The notes beneath the pieces were generated by a model. It did no database searches. It saw nothing but the letters and a program-made list of their open reading frames with translations, and was not told where the DNA came from. Made by a program: the position numbers and the translations under genes. Positions 27,565 to 39,109 of a DNA stretch of 64,000 nucleotides are shown piece by piece. The stretch covers positions 4,092,001 to 4,156,000 of the forward strand of contig NZ_CP124681.1 of NCBI RefSeq assembly GCF_029961765.1, read 5' to 3'. Within the stretch, counting starts at the first letter, position 1; the number at the start of each line of letters is the position of its first letter. Origin of the DNA: Nocardioides sp. QY071 (lineage in GTDB: Bacteria; Actinomycetota; Actinomycetes; Propionibacteriales; Nocardioidaceae).

Positions 27565-28854
27565 ATGAGCGCCAAGGCCTACTTCACCCACGCCGGCAGC
27601 TATGCCCGGTACGACGTCGGGCTCGACGCGGTCGACCCGGGCTACCCGCGCCGGCTGTCGGCCGGCTACACCCACATCGGCGGCACCGGGTTCGAGAACG
27701 GCATCGACACCGCGATCGACCTGGGCCACGGCAAGCTCTACCTGTTCCGTGGCGACTCCTACCTGCGCATCGACAACGAGACCAACACCGTCGAGGCCCG
27801 CGCGACGATCGCCGGCGCCTGGCCGGGCATGGCGGAGCGCGGGTTCGGCGACCGTCTCGACGCGGCCTTCTGCTGGAACGACGTCCAGGCCTTCTTCCTC
27901 AAGGGCGATCAGTACCTGGAGTACGACATCGCCAACGACACCGCCGTCGACTCCGGGCTGATCGCCGACTCCTTCCACGGGCTGGCCGAGGTCGGCTTCG
28001 CCGACGCCATCGACGCCGCGGTCAACTGGGGCAACGGCAAGGTCTACCTCTTCAAGGGCGACAGCTACGTCCGCTACGACCTCGCGACCGACCTCGCGAC
28101 CGACCAGCGCGACGGCGAGCCGACACCGGTCGCCGGCATCTGGCACGGCCTCGAGGCCTTCGGCTCGGTCGTCGACGCCGCATGGGTCAAGCAGGACACC
28201 GCCCCGACCGCGCCGTTGGAGCCCGGCGACCACGTCTGGTGGTGGGACGGCCGGATGTCGGCCGCCCGGGAGATCCCACGCTGGCTGTGGTTCCCCAACT
28301 CCACGAGCGACACCGACTTCGAGGACCACGGCAAGGAGATCTTCCAGTACGTCGTCCACGCCGACGGCACGATCCTCGCCGGGCAGCCGCAGATGCGGGG
28401 ATTCCCCGGCAGCCAGGCCTGGCTCAACCGCAACCCGGGCAACATCACCGGCGCGGCGGGAGGGACCGACTACGGCCAGTACCCCGGGAAGTTCAACTGG
28501 CACGGCTTCCTCGTCTTCCCCAGCCGCGACACCGGCTTCGCCGCGATCGGGACGCTGCTGCGCAGCCCCCTCTACCGCGACCTCACCCTGCTCGCGGCGT
28601 TCGAGAAGTACGCACCGGCCAAGGACGGAAACAAGCCGGAGCAGTACGCCGCCGACGTGGCCGCCGCGGCCCGTGTCTCACCGGCGACCACGATCTCCGC
28701 GCTCGACGACGCCCAGCTGCTCCTGGCGCAGCGGAAGATCGAGCAGGTCGAGGGCACCCTCGTCGGCTGGACCTACGCACCCGACGGCACCCTGCTCGCC
28801 GGACCGGAGGGCGGGCCGGGCCTGCCCGACGACCTCCGCGCCCTGGTCGGGTGA
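27565..28854 (+). CDS. Hemopexin-like propeller fused to a lysozyme-like NPGNI module
   Basis: This 429-aa protein has GGGGGA 3 bases before the ATG. Four hemopexin-like blades occupy residues 1-210 (AKAYFTHAGSYARYDV, GKLYLFRGDSYLRIDN, VQAFFLKGDQYLEYDI, GKVYLFKGDSYVRYDL). A Trp-rich linker (GDHVWWWDGRMS) follows. Residues ~285-400 carry 'NRNPGNI' (Asn290...), 'GFLVFPSRDTGFAAIGTLL' and 'FEKYAPAKDGNKPEQYAADV'. That is the layout I know from phage P5-type/structural lysozyme-like modules ('NPGNIR...F.....G..A...LL'). No signal peptide is seen. Its stop overlaps the next gene by GTGA. It is similar to its upstream neighbour in the propeller only. Confidence 0.8.
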   Translation: MSAKAYFTHAGSYARYDVGLDAVDPGYPRRLSAGYTHIGGTGFENGIDTAIDLGHGKLYLFRGDSYLRIDNETNTVEARATIAGAWPGMAERGFGDRLDAAFCWNDVQAFFLKGDQYLEYDIANDTAVDSGLIADSFHGLAEVGFADAIDAAVNWGNGKVYLFKGDSYVRYDLATDLATDQRDGEPTPVAGIWHGLEAFGSVVDAAWVKQDTAPTAPLEPGDHVWWWDGRMSAAREIPRWLWFPNSTSDTDFEDHGKEIFQYVVHADGTILAGQPQMRGFPGSQAWLNRNPGNITGAAGGTDYGQYPGKFNWHGFLVFPSRDTGFAAIGTLLRSPLYRDLTLLAAFEKYAPAKDGNKPEQYAADVAAAARVSPATTISALDDAQLLLAQRKIEQVEGTLVGWTYAPDGTLLAGPEGGPGLPDDLRALVG

Positions 28855-31800
28855 ACGCCATGACCATCGACGACGTGCGCCTGCTGCTCGTCCGCCCCGC
28901 GGACCTGGCGGTCGCCGCCCTGCGGTTCCTGGGCTTCGAGGCCGGGCCGGCGGGTGTCACCGCCACCTCGGCGACGGCGCGGATCGAGGTGACGCTGCCT
29001 CCTCAGGCCACGGCCGAGGCCCCGTGGGCCGCCGGTGTCCTGTCGGTCGCGAGGGTCGGCGGGCCCAGCCGGCTCACGTTCGCGGTCGCGGCGGGCACCG
29101 TCGTACCGCTGACGGCCGACGGCGTGCTCTCGGCCCTGGCGACGGCACCCGTCGTGCACGACGACGCGCCGAGCGGTGCGGAGCCGCTGTCGGTGGAGCT
29201 GCCGTGGCACATCAGGTTCGCCCCGCGACCCGCGGTGGCCGGCGACGTCCTCCGGTGTGACCTCTCGGCCACCTCGCCCCTCGCCCCGAACGGGGTGAGC
29301 GGCCTGTGGCACCTCCGCCTCGAGGCCGCCGGAGGGCTCGCCCTGGTGCCGATCGGCACCGACCCGGACGTCGAGGGCCTCCTCCCCCCGCTGGACCAGG
29401 GACACCGCGACATCCTGTTCGCCCAAGCGTCCGCGCCCGCCGCGCCACCGACGGCTCCCTACCTCGACCTGAGCCCGCTGGGCGGCACGATGTCGGCGAG
29501 CGGTGACTGGCCGGCGTTCTCGTGGGACCACCAGGTGGTGCTCGGCCGCGACATGGCGGTGCGCACCGAGAGCCGCGGGCTGCTGTATCCCTTCGGGCAC
29601 CGGGCGGTGCTGGTCAAGACGTCGCAGCGCCAGCTGCTGCCCGCGGGCGGTGGACCCGCCGATGCCGGCCTGCAGGAGGAGAGCTGGCTGATCGTGGCGG
29701 ACCCGGTCCGGGGCAGGTCCACCGACGCGGTGCTGGCCCGGCAGCTGCCCTTCGACGAGGTGGAGGTCCTCGAACGGGTGGTGCCGCTCGGCGTCCCGGG
29801 CGAGCGCACCGTCGTCTCCCGGCAGCGACTGCCCCAGAGCCTGGACGCCCTGCACGAGGAGAAGGTCGGGCTCCAGCAGCAGCTGCAGGAGGCCGAGGCC
29901 GCGATCGCGCCCCTGGTCGAGGAGACGAGGCAGGCCATCGCCGCGGGCGGCGAGGCGGAGAAGGCAGGGCCGGCCTCGCAGCTCGCCCCGATCCTCGACG
30001 AGATCGGGCGCCAGCAGCAGCGCCAGGCCGACTCCGCCGCGTGGGACGCGGCTCATCCGCCGCACTTCGAGATCGAGGAGGTGACCTTCATCGGCCCCGA
30101 CGGCGAGCCCTCGACGACGACCCAGCAGGTGGAGGTTCCCGGCGATGCGAACCCCGATCCGTGGGGGCAACGGGACCAGGACTTCCTCAACGGCCTGGTG
30201 GCGCAGGCCGGGCCGCTGGAGGCGCAGATCGCCGCCATCGACGAGAGCACCCGGGTGGCGATCGAGGCACTGGTGGACGAGGACTCGTTCCTCGCCGCCG
30301 GCGGTGCGCTCGGGGACGCGGTGGCGCGGGTGCGCCAGCTGCGGGTCGACGTACCGCGTCGCGTCAGCGAGATCGAGGCGGTCGAGGCGGAGGCGCAGCA
30401 GGTCCATCCGGTGGCCGTCTGGCCGCTCGGGCAGGACGGTACGACGCTCCGGCTGCCGATCCGGTGCGACGGCCTGCACCTGACCATGCCGGTGCTGTTC
30501 CTGCACGACGAGGACCTCGGCGAGAGTGCCGACTGGCACGCGTTCGCACCGCTGTCGGAACAGGACGTCCGTGACGAGATCGCGCTGCGGTGGGGCGAGG
30601 AGCAGGGCCGGCACGCGGCGGTGCCGGGCATCCCGGTCGACCTGGTCCGCGACGCTACGCCGGCGCCCAACGACGTGCTGCCCGTCCAGCGGCTCAGCTT
30701 CGGTGGAGGGCACGACGGCTCCGGCTTCCGCGCGGTCGTCGAGGAGGCACAGGTGCTGCTCGCCGCCGTCCAGGAGCTGGTCCCGGGGGCCGACGGTGCC
30801 GTGAACGTCGCCTACCGCGAGGCCTACCGGCTCCGCGGCGAGGCCGAGCACGCCGTGCTCGAGCTGCGCGACCGGGTCGAGGTGAGCTTCCGGACAGCAG
30901 CGGACCGCGCCGGCGGCCTGGTCGCCCCCGAGTTCACCGCCGACGTACTGTCCCGGCTGCACGGCCCGGTGCCCGCCGGCGCGCTCGTCGGCCTGCTGCC
31001 GCAGCAGCCCGACCTGTCGACCGTCTTCGGCGCCACCACGCTGCTCGGCATGCCGCTCGGCGCACTGCTCGCGCCGCTCACCGAGGCGGTGCCCAAGCCC
31101 CTGACCATCGTCCCGGAGCCGGGTGGCGGCGCCCGGATGTCGTGGAGCGACCTCACCCTCGAGGACCACGGCCCGCTGCGGGTCACACCGGGACGGACGA
31201 AGCTCGAGCTGAGCGTCGTCACCTCTCCGGCCGCGACCACGACCACCTGTCACCTCGACGAGTTCGCGCTGGTCCTGCCACCCGGTCCCGTCGAGCTGGT
31301 CCGGCTGGACTTCGCCTCCCTGCGGTTCACCCAGGAGCCCGGCCGGCCGCCCGACCTCGACGTCCAGGGGCTCAAGGTGCGCATCGGTGGCGACCTGGGG
31401 CTGCTCGAGGCCCTGCAGAGCGCGGTGCAGCTCGACGACGTCGCGCCGCGGGTGCGCACCTCGGCCGACGGGATGAGCGTCGACTACACGCTCGCGGTCC
31501 CCGAGGTCACCGCCGGGATGTTCCTGATGCAGAACATCGCGGTCCGTGCCGCCGTCGACGTACCTTTCGACGGCCGGCCGATCGTGACCACCCTGGCGTT
31601 CGCCAGCCGGGACAAGCCGTTCCACCTCGGCGTCTCGGTCTTCGGCGGCGGCGGCTACCTCGTGTTCGAGATCGACAACGGCGGCATCCGGACCCTCGAG
31701 GCGTCGCTGGACTTCGGTGCCGCCGTCGCGATCAACGTCGGGATCGCGAAGGCCGAGGTCCACGCACTCGGCGGCGTCCGGTTCAACCTGGTCGGCGACG

Positions 31801-32102
31801 AGGTCAAGGTCAGCGGGTTCCTGCGGATCGGCGGGAGTGTCGACGTCCTCGGTCTCGTCTCGGTCACCGTGGAGCTCCGCGTCGAGCTGACGTACGACGC
31901 ACCGCGTCTCACCGGCAGGGCCACCGCCGTGATCGAGATCGACGTGACGTTCTGGTCGGGCTCCATCGAGCTGGACAGCGGGGAGTACACCTTCATCGGC
32001 GGAGCGGAGGCCGCGGCGATCCCACCGTCCTCCTCCATCTCCGTGCCACCGCCCACGCTGCCGGACTGGCAGAGGTACCGCGACGCCTACGGTGCGGCAT
32101 GA
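28851..32102 (+). CDS. Giant protein of unknown family, hemopexin operon gene 3
   Basis: This 1083-aa protein starts at GTG 28851, overlapping the previous stop; ATG 28860 is the alternative. There is no signal peptide or transmembrane helix. The N-terminal ~330 residues look beta-rich. Predicted coiled coils lie at ~333-395 (EEKVGLQQQLQEAEAAIAPL), ~450-475 and ~493-520. The C-terminal ~250 residues are strongly beta with regular Gly turns ('FHLGVSVFGGGGYLVFEIDNGG', 'LGGVRFNLVGDEVKVSGFLR', 'VSVTVELRVELTY'). I do not recognise the family. Its stop overlaps the next start (ATGA), so production is coupled with gene 4, suggesting a stoichiometric complex. Confidence 0.8.
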   Translation: MNAMTIDDVRLLLVRPADLAVAALRFLGFEAGPAGVTATSATARIEVTLPPQATAEAPWAAGVLSVARVGGPSRLTFAVAAGTVVPLTADGVLSALATAPVVHDDAPSGAEPLSVELPWHIRFAPRPAVAGDVLRCDLSATSPLAPNGVSGLWHLRLEAAGGLALVPIGTDPDVEGLLPPLDQGHRDILFAQASAPAAPPTAPYLDLSPLGGTMSASGDWPAFSWDHQVVLGRDMAVRTESRGLLYPFGHRAVLVKTSQRQLLPAGGGPADAGLQEESWLIVADPVRGRSTDAVLARQLPFDEVEVLERVVPLGVPGERTVVSRQRLPQSLDALHEEKVGLQQQLQEAEAAIAPLVEETRQAIAAGGEAEKAGPASQLAPILDEIGRQQQRQADSAAWDAAHPPHFEIEEVTFIGPDGEPSTTTQQVEVPGDANPDPWGQRDQDFLNGLVAQAGPLEAQIAAIDESTRVAIEALVDEDSFLAAGGALGDAVARVRQLRVDVPRRVSEIEAVEAEAQQVHPVAVWPLGQDGTTLRLPIRCDGLHLTMPVLFLHDEDLGESADWHAFAPLSEQDVRDEIALRWGEEQGRHAAVPGIPVDLVRDATPAPNDVLPVQRLSFGGGHDGSGFRAVVEEAQVLLAAVQELVPGADGAVNVAYREAYRLRGEAEHAVLELRDRVEVSFRTAADRAGGLVAPEFTADVLSRLHGPVPAGALVGLLPQQPDLSTVFGATTLLGMPLGALLAPLTEAVPKPLTIVPEPGGGARMSWSDLTLEDHGPLRVTPGRTKLELSVVTSPAATTTTCHLDEFALVLPPGPVELVRLDFASLRFTQEPGRPPDLDVQGLKVRIGGDLGLLEALQSAVQLDDVAPRVRTSADGMSVDYTLAVPEVTAGMFLMQNIAVRAAVDVPFDGRPIVTTLAFASRDKPFHLGVSVFGGGGYLVFEIDNGGIRTLEASLDFGAAVAINVGIAKAEVHALGGVRFNLVGDEVKVSGFLRIGGSVDVLGLVSVTVELRVELTYDAPRLTGRATAVIEIDVTFWSGSIELDSGEYTFIGGAEAAAIPPSSSISVPPPTLPDWQRYRDAYGAA

Positions 32103-35100
32103 GCCGCCTGATCCTGGTCCCGGTCCCCGGGACCACCGCCACCGGCTCCCCCGTGGTCCGGGTCGTGGTCGTTCCCGAGCTCGACGCCGCCGACTCGGTC
32201 GCCGCGACCCCGCTCGCCGATTGGCCCGGGCTGCTCGCCGACGCGTCGTTCGAGGTGACGGTCGACGCCGGCACCCCCACGGCCCAGCCGGCCCAGCCGG
32301 TGCAGCCGGTGCACGAGGCCGACCCGGCGGCCTGGACGGCGTTCTTCGCCGCGCTCCCGGTCCTGCCGGTGGGCACCCCGGTCATCGGCGCCGCGCCGAC
32401 CGTCACCCGGAGCACGGCCCAGGCGGCCGCGGTCGAGGCCACCTACGCGGCTGCCGCGAACGCCTCGCTCACGGCGGGTAGCTCCGCGCCCGACTCCTTC
32501 CAGGGCACCGTGGCCGGCGAGCTCGCGGCCAACTGGGTCGCCGAGCCCGGCGACACCGCTGAGCCCGCACCCGCGCCGGCGACACCGCGCGGCGGCCGGG
32601 GCCCGGCCGACTTCCACCAGGTCCTGTCCCTGCTGCGCGAGCACCCCGCGGTGCTCCGCAACCTCGGGCTGGTCTTCGACCTGCCGCTGACCGGGGAGCT
32701 CGGCAGGACCGGCACGCTGCTCGTCCGGTGGCCGAACCCGCCGGCCGGCCTGCCCGAGGTCGTCTCGCCGCGTGCCGCCTACGAGGTGGACGAGAACCGC
32801 GGGCTGCTCCCGGCGTCCACCCGGCTGGTGCGCGCCGGCGTCCTGGACCTGGGCGACACGGCTGCCTTCGCCACCACCACGCTCGACGTGGACGGCGCCG
32901 TGGGCCGACTGCGCGACGCCGCTCGCACCGTGACCGCGCAGGTTCCGGCCGGCGGACCACCGGCGAGCCTTCCCGCGCTGCGCTCGGCCGGGGTGGTCCT
33001 GATGCGCAACGGGCTCGCCGACGACCTCGCGATCCGCAGGACGCGGGCGAACGCGGTGAACGAGGCGCCCTCGCTCGAGGAGGCCGAGCCGCTGCACGCC
33101 GAGGACCTGATGCTGGGGCTGCGGCTCGACGTACGACGACGCGGAGCGGAGACCTGGACCTCGCTGAACCGCCGCGAGGCGACCTACCGGGTCGGGGGCC
33201 GCGACCTCCCCGGGCCGCCCGAGGAGGAGGGGCACATCAAGTTCAACGCCGCCGTCCGGCACGAGGACGACGTGCTGCGCGCCGACGAGGTCGTGGCGCG
33301 CTGGACCGGGTGGAGCCTCGCCGCGCCCTCCTCCCGGCCGGACCGCCGCGGCTCGGCTCCCGAGCGCGCGTCGCTGCCGTTCGACTTCGACTGGACCTTC
33401 GAGGTCCCCCGCGGCTCCCTGCTGCCCCTCCGGTTCGGGACCAGCTACCACCTGCGCGCCCGGGTCGCCGACCTGGCCGGGACGGGCGTCGTGCCGGAGG
33501 ACCCGGACTCCACCCACGGCACGCCGGCGGTCACCTACGTCCGGCACGAGCCGGTGCTGCCGCCCACCGTGACCCTGGCCGAGGGTCACGACCCGACCGA
33601 CCTGGGTCCGGGCGGGTCCGTCGACCACCTGGTGGTGCGCTCCGACGCGCCCGACTACCCCGCCCACCACGCACGGGTGCTCGCCGCGCCCCTCACCACG
33701 CTGGACATCGCCGAGCAGCACGGCATGCTCGACGGGTCGGACAGCACGACGTTCGGCCACGTCCTGCGGGCCCTGGAGACCGGGCTCCCCGACCCGGCCG
33801 CGGAGGGGATCACCCTTTTCCCGGTCCCGGAGCCGGGCAGCCTGGACGCCCGTACCGAGCAGCCCGGTTGGGCCGGCGAGTGGCCCGACGCGGCACCCAA
33901 GACACTCACGCTCGAGGCGGTCGAGGTGACGGCGGACCAGCCGGTCCGGCTCGACCCCACCGGCGCCGTCGTACGGGTGCGGCTCGCCCCCGCCGAGCAG
34001 CTCACCCTCGCCCTGTCGTCCTTCCTCAAGGACGGCTTCGACAGCCATCTCGCCGTCCACCACTGGCGCAGCGGGTCACCCGACGACGGCAATCCGGTGC
34101 TCAACGGCCGGCACCCGATGGCCTCCCCGGCGCACGAGCTGACCCTGGTGCACGCCGTACGACGTCCGCTGGCGGTTCCGTCCGGAGCACTCCAGCCGCA
34201 GCGCCGGCCCGACGGCACGTCCGCGGTCCTGGCTCCCAGCAGCCCGCTGCTGGGCGTGCACGCGAACAGCACGGTCCAGCTGCAGGTCACGGCGGCCTGG
34301 ACCGAGGTCGATGACGACGTCCGCACCCCACGGAGCGGGGTGAAGGTTCAGGACGTCCTGATCGACCGCGGGGACGACGCCCTGCGCGCCGTCCTCGTCC
34401 ACGAGCTCGGCGACACCCGGCACCGGCAGGTGGCCTACACGTTGACCGCCGTCAGCAGGTTCCGGCACCTGTACCGCCCCGACGAGGACGCCGCGCAGTT
34501 CGTCACCCTCGCGGAGCTGCCCGCGGTGAGCGTGCCCAACACGGCCCGACCGGCGCCACCGGTCATCCACGCCACCGTGCCGGCGTTCGCCGACACGAGC
34601 CAGGTCGAGGGCGGCCTGCTGCGACGTCACCGGCGCGGCGGCCTGCTGCGGGTCGAGCTGGCCCGCCCCTGGTTCCTCTCCGGCGAGGGTGAGCAGCTCG
34701 GTGTCGTGGTGGAGCGGTGCGAGATCGGCCGCGACCCGGTGTGGGACACGCCCCCGCTCGCGGACCGCGTGCTCTCCGCCTCGGACCTCGCCGGGACGCC
34801 GGTCACGGTCCAGCACCCCGAGGCCGGACCGGTGAGCGTGCTCGGGGTCGATGCCGCGCTGGTCGGCGACCGCTGGGCCGCCGACGTCGCGCTGCCCGGT
34901 CCCGCCGCGGCGTCCTACCGGCCCTTCGTGCGGCTCGCCCTGACCCGCTTCCAGCCGTCCAGCATCGACGACGCGCACGCCGTGTCGACGGTGGTGCGCA
35001 CCGACCTCGTCCAGCTGCTGCCGGACCGCACCCTCACCGTCGACACCACCGGCGCCGACCTCGTCGTCACGCTGGAGGGTCTCGGACCCGCCGGCCCGGT

Positions 35101-35379
35101 CACCAACCGCGTCGACGTCATCGTGGAGACGCTCGCCGGCGCCGGTGACGCCGAGGTCAGCGTGCTCGGCGCGGCCCCCGAGGGCCTGGTGGCCTGGACC
35201 GCCGTCGGCACTGCGGTCACCGGACGGCTCGGCGTACCGATCACCGTGCCCAGGGCGACCGGCGACCGGATCCGGCTGCGGGTCCGCGAGGTCGAGGAGG
35301 CGCTGACCCTCGACGGCGCCATCGCTGCCTCGGGCGAGCTCGGCGAGCGGGTCGTCTACACCGAGCTCGTCCCCGTCCC

Positions 35380-35383
<4 letters not shown>
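32099..35383 (+). CDS. Giant protein of unknown family, hemopexin operon gene 4
   Basis: This 1094-aa protein overlaps gene 3 by 4 bases. It has no signal peptide, transmembrane segment or recognised catalytic motif. Residues 60-75 are a Pro/Gln/Val linker (AQPAQPVQPVHE) and ~155-170 a Pro/Ala linker. The rest looks like a chain of beta domains with many 'V.L.....' strands, for example 'PFDFDWTFEVPRGSLLPLRFGTSYHLRARVADLAG' and 'FVRLALTRFQPSSIDDAHAVST'. These hint at a large structural or scaffold protein. It may be a partner of gene 3. Its TAG stop shares the CTAG tetranucleotide with the stop of the convergent acyl-CoA dehydrogenase gene. Confidence 0.8.
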
Positions 35384-36620
<1,237 letters not shown>

Positions 36621-36621
<1 letters not shown>

Positions 36622-37640
36622 CAGTTCTCCTTCATTGCGGTGAGGCCGGCGTCGAGCAGGGGGTGGATCGCGGCGCCGATGTCGTCGAACCCCTCGCCGA
36701 CGGTCTGGCCGGCGAGGAAGCGGTAGTGGATGCCTTCGAGGATGGCAGCGAGCTTGAAGGCCGCAAGGCCGAGGTACCAGCCGAAGCCGGACAGGTCGCG
36801 GTCGCTGGCGGCGGCGTACCGCGCGACGATCGCGTCCTCGGCCAGGAAGCCGGGAGCGCTCGAGGCGTCCGCCACGGCCTCCCCGATCGACTCGGCGAGC
36901 CGGTGGTAGGTGAGCATCAGCGCCAGGTCGGTGAGCGGGTCGCCGAGGGTCGCCATCTCCCAGTCGAGTACGGCGGTCGCCCGGTCCGCCCCGTCGGTGG
37001 TGTCGACCAGCACGTTGTCGAGCCGGAAGTCGCCGTGGACGATGCCGGTCGCCGACTCGGTGGGGACGGTCGCGGCGAGCCGGCGGTGCAGCTCGTCGGC
37101 GGCGGGCAGGTCACGGGTGCGGGAGGCGTCGAGCTGCTTGCGCCAGCGCGCGACCTGGCGGCCGAGGAAGCCCTCGGGACGGCCGAAGTCGGCCAGCCCG
37201 ACCTCCTCCGGCGCCACCGCGTGGAGGTCGGCGAGGATGTCGACGAGGTTCTCGGAGATCGCGCGGGTGCGGTCGGCACCGAGCTCGCTGAGCTCCGCGG
37301 CCCGGCGGTACGGCGTCCCGGTGCACCGCTCCATCACGTAGAAGTCCGCCCCGATGACCGCGGGGTCCGAGCAGAACGCGTCGGTGCGCGGGACGGGCAC
37401 GGCGGTGCCCTGGAGCGCCGACATGACGCGGTACTCGCGGCCCATGTCGTGGGCGGTGGCGAGCACGTGGCCGAGCGGCGGGCGCCGCACGATCCACTCC
37501 GAGGAGCCGTCGGAGACGACGAAGGTCAGGTTGGACTTGCCGCCCGCGATCAGCTCTGCGGTGAGGGTCGAGCCGGCGCCGGGGACAGCGGTCGTCAGCC
37601 AGGCGCCGAGGGCGTCGAGGTCGAGGCCCGGCGGATTCAC
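36621..37640 (-). CDS. APH-family phosphotransferase (acyl-CoA-pathway kinase-like)
   Basis: This 339-aa kinase-fold protein has 'GGKSNLTFVVSDGSSEWIVRRPP' (nucleotide-binding strand), 'YVMERCTGTP', the catalytic Brenner motif 'IVHGDFRLDNVLVD' and the metal-binding 'AVLDWEMATLGDPLTDLA'. This is the ACAD10/11-linked branch of the aminoglycoside-phosphotransferase family, not a resistance enzyme. Eukaryotic ACAD10/11 fuse the same two domains for 4-hydroxyacyl-CoA degradation, where the kinase phosphorylates the hydroxyl. The start GTG 37640 overlaps the SDR stop (GTGA). Confidence 0.88.
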
Positions 37641-38395
37641 TCGACACCTCCGGTCAGCGTGAGGCCGCCGTCGACGACCACCGCCTGGCCGGTCAGCCAC
37701 GCGGCGTCGTCGGAGAGCAGGAAGGCGACGACGCTGCCGATGTCGTCGGGCTCGCCGAGCCGCTGGAGCGGGTACTGGGCGGCCACGTCGGCCTCGCGAC
37801 CCTCGTAGAGGGCGCCCGCGAACTTCGTCTTCACGACCGCGGGGGCGACGGCGTTGACCCGGACGTCCGGACCGAGCTCGACGGCCAGCAGCTCGGTCAT
37901 CGAGATGAGCATGGCCTTGCTGGCGCCGTACATCCCGATGCCGGGGGCGGGCTTCACCCCCGAGACCGACGAGATGTTCACGACGGCCCCACCGTGCTCC
38001 TTCATCCAGGCCCCGTGCACCTGCTGGGTCCAGGCCAGGGTGGCCAGGCAGTTGACCTCGACGATCTTGCGCGCGGCGTCGAGGTCGAGCTCGATCATCG
38101 GCCCGTAGACCGGGTTGATGCCGGTGTTGTTGACGAGCAGGTCGGCGCTGCCGAACGTCTCGATCGCCTGGCGTACGACGTCCGCGCGGTGCTCCGCGTC
38201 GTCGGCCTTGCCGGCCACGCCGAGCGCCACCGCCGGCCCGCCGAGAGCGACCACCGCCTCGTCGAGGGCCTCCTTGCCGCGCCCGGTGATGACCACCCGC
38301 GCACCCTCGGCGACCAGGCGCTCGGCGATCGCGAGGCCGATCCCCCGGCTCGCTCCGGTGACGATCGCGGTCTTGCCCTCGAACCTGGTGCTCAC
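37637..38395 (-). CDS. Short-chain dehydrogenase/reductase (first gene of ACAD operon)
   Basis: This 252-aa SDR starts at GTG 38395 with GAGG 4 bases upstream. It has 'TGASRGIG' for NAD(P) binding, 'LLVNNTG', catalytic Ser in 'NISSVSG', Tyr/Lys in 'YGASKA', and the C-terminal 'WLTGQAVVVDGGLTLTGG'. It likely oxidises a hydroxyacyl or alcohol intermediate in the same pathway as the following APH-like kinase and acyl-CoA dehydrogenase. It is divergent from a TetR regulator, with a palindromic operator between them. Confidence 0.9.
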   Translation of the reverse strand: MSTRFEGKTAIVTGASRGIGLAIAERLVAEGARVVITGRGKEALDEAVVALGGPAVALGVAGKADDAEHRADVVRQAIETFGSADLLVNNTGINPVYGPMIELDLDAARKIVEVNCLATLAWTQQVHGAWMKEHGGAVVNISSVSGVKPAPGIGMYGASKAMLISMTELLAVELGPDVRVNAVAPAVVKTKFAGALYEGREADVAAQYPLQRLGEPDDIGSVVAFLLSDDAAWLTGQAVVVDGGLTLTGGVE

Positions 38396-38418
38396 GTTGC
38401 CTCGCTCCGATTGAGTTA

Positions 38419-38434
38419 CTAAGCGCTTGCTTAG
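38419..38434. promoter_or_regulatory. TetR-type palindromic operator
   Basis: CTAAGC-GCTT-GCTTAG is a perfect 16-bp palindrome in the 96-bp gap between the divergent SDR and TetR genes. From memory, AAGCGCTTGCT-like sites precede many actinobacterial acyl-CoA metabolism operons controlled by TetR proteins. It probably serves both directions. Confidence 0.7.
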
Positions 38435-38491
38435 CGTGTAGCGTAACTGTGCACGGCAAGGCCGAACTCCGTCAAGCCCCTGAGGAATGAG

Positions 38492-39100
38492 ATGACCACC
38501 ACTCCCTCCCGCGCCGAGGCCACCCGCGCCCGGCTGCTCGAGGCGGCCGTCACGGCGTTCTCCGAGAAGGGCTTCCACGGCACGACCACCCGCGACATCG
38601 CGGGCGCGGCCGGGATGAGCCCGGCCGCGGTCTACGTGCACCACAAGTCCAAGGAGGAGCTGCTGTTCCTCATCTCGCACGAAGGCCACCAGCACGCGCT
38701 CGACGTCGTGCGCGAGGCGCGCGCCTCCTCGCCTGACCCGGTGGCCCAGGTGGCCGCGGTGGGACGGGCCTTCGCGACCTACCACGCCCACCACCACACG
38801 GTCGCGCGGATCCTCAACTACGAGCTCGCCGCACTCAGCGACGAGCACCGAGCGGTCATCGACGAGCTGCGCACCGGCATCGACCGCGAGCTGCGCGACC
38901 TGGTCCGCGAGGGGGTGCGGGCCGGCGTGTTCGACACGCCCGACCCGGCACTGGCCGCGACCGCGCTGGCGTCGCTGAGCGTCGACATCGCCCGCTGGTA
39001 CCGCGAGGACGGCGAGTGGACGCCCGACCAGATCGGCGACTACTACTCCGACCTGTCGCTGCGCCTGGTCGGCGCGGACCCGGGGTCGGGTCGCACCTGA
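38492..39100 (+). CDS. TetR-family transcriptional regulator
   Basis: This 202-aa repressor has an N-terminal TetR helix-turn-helix (RARLLEAAVTAFSEKGFHGTTTRDIAGAAG and SPAAVYVHHKSKEELL). A helical ligand domain follows, with 'HHHTVARILNYELAALSDEHRA' as found in fatty-acyl/steroid-type regulators. It is divergent from the SDR-APH-ACAD operon and most likely represses it, and itself, through the palindrome at 38419-38434. The inducer is probably an acyl-CoA (inference). Confidence 0.9.
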   Translation: MTTTPSRAEATRARLLEAAVTAFSEKGFHGTTTRDIAGAAGMSPAAVYVHHKSKEELLFLISHEGHQHALDVVREARASSPDPVAQVAAVGRAFATYHAHHHTVARILNYELAALSDEHRAVIDELRTGIDRELRDLVREGVRAGVFDTPDPALAATALASLSVDIARWYREDGEWTPDQIGDYYSDLSLRLVGADPGSGRT

Positions 39101-39109
39101 CCCCGCGGA

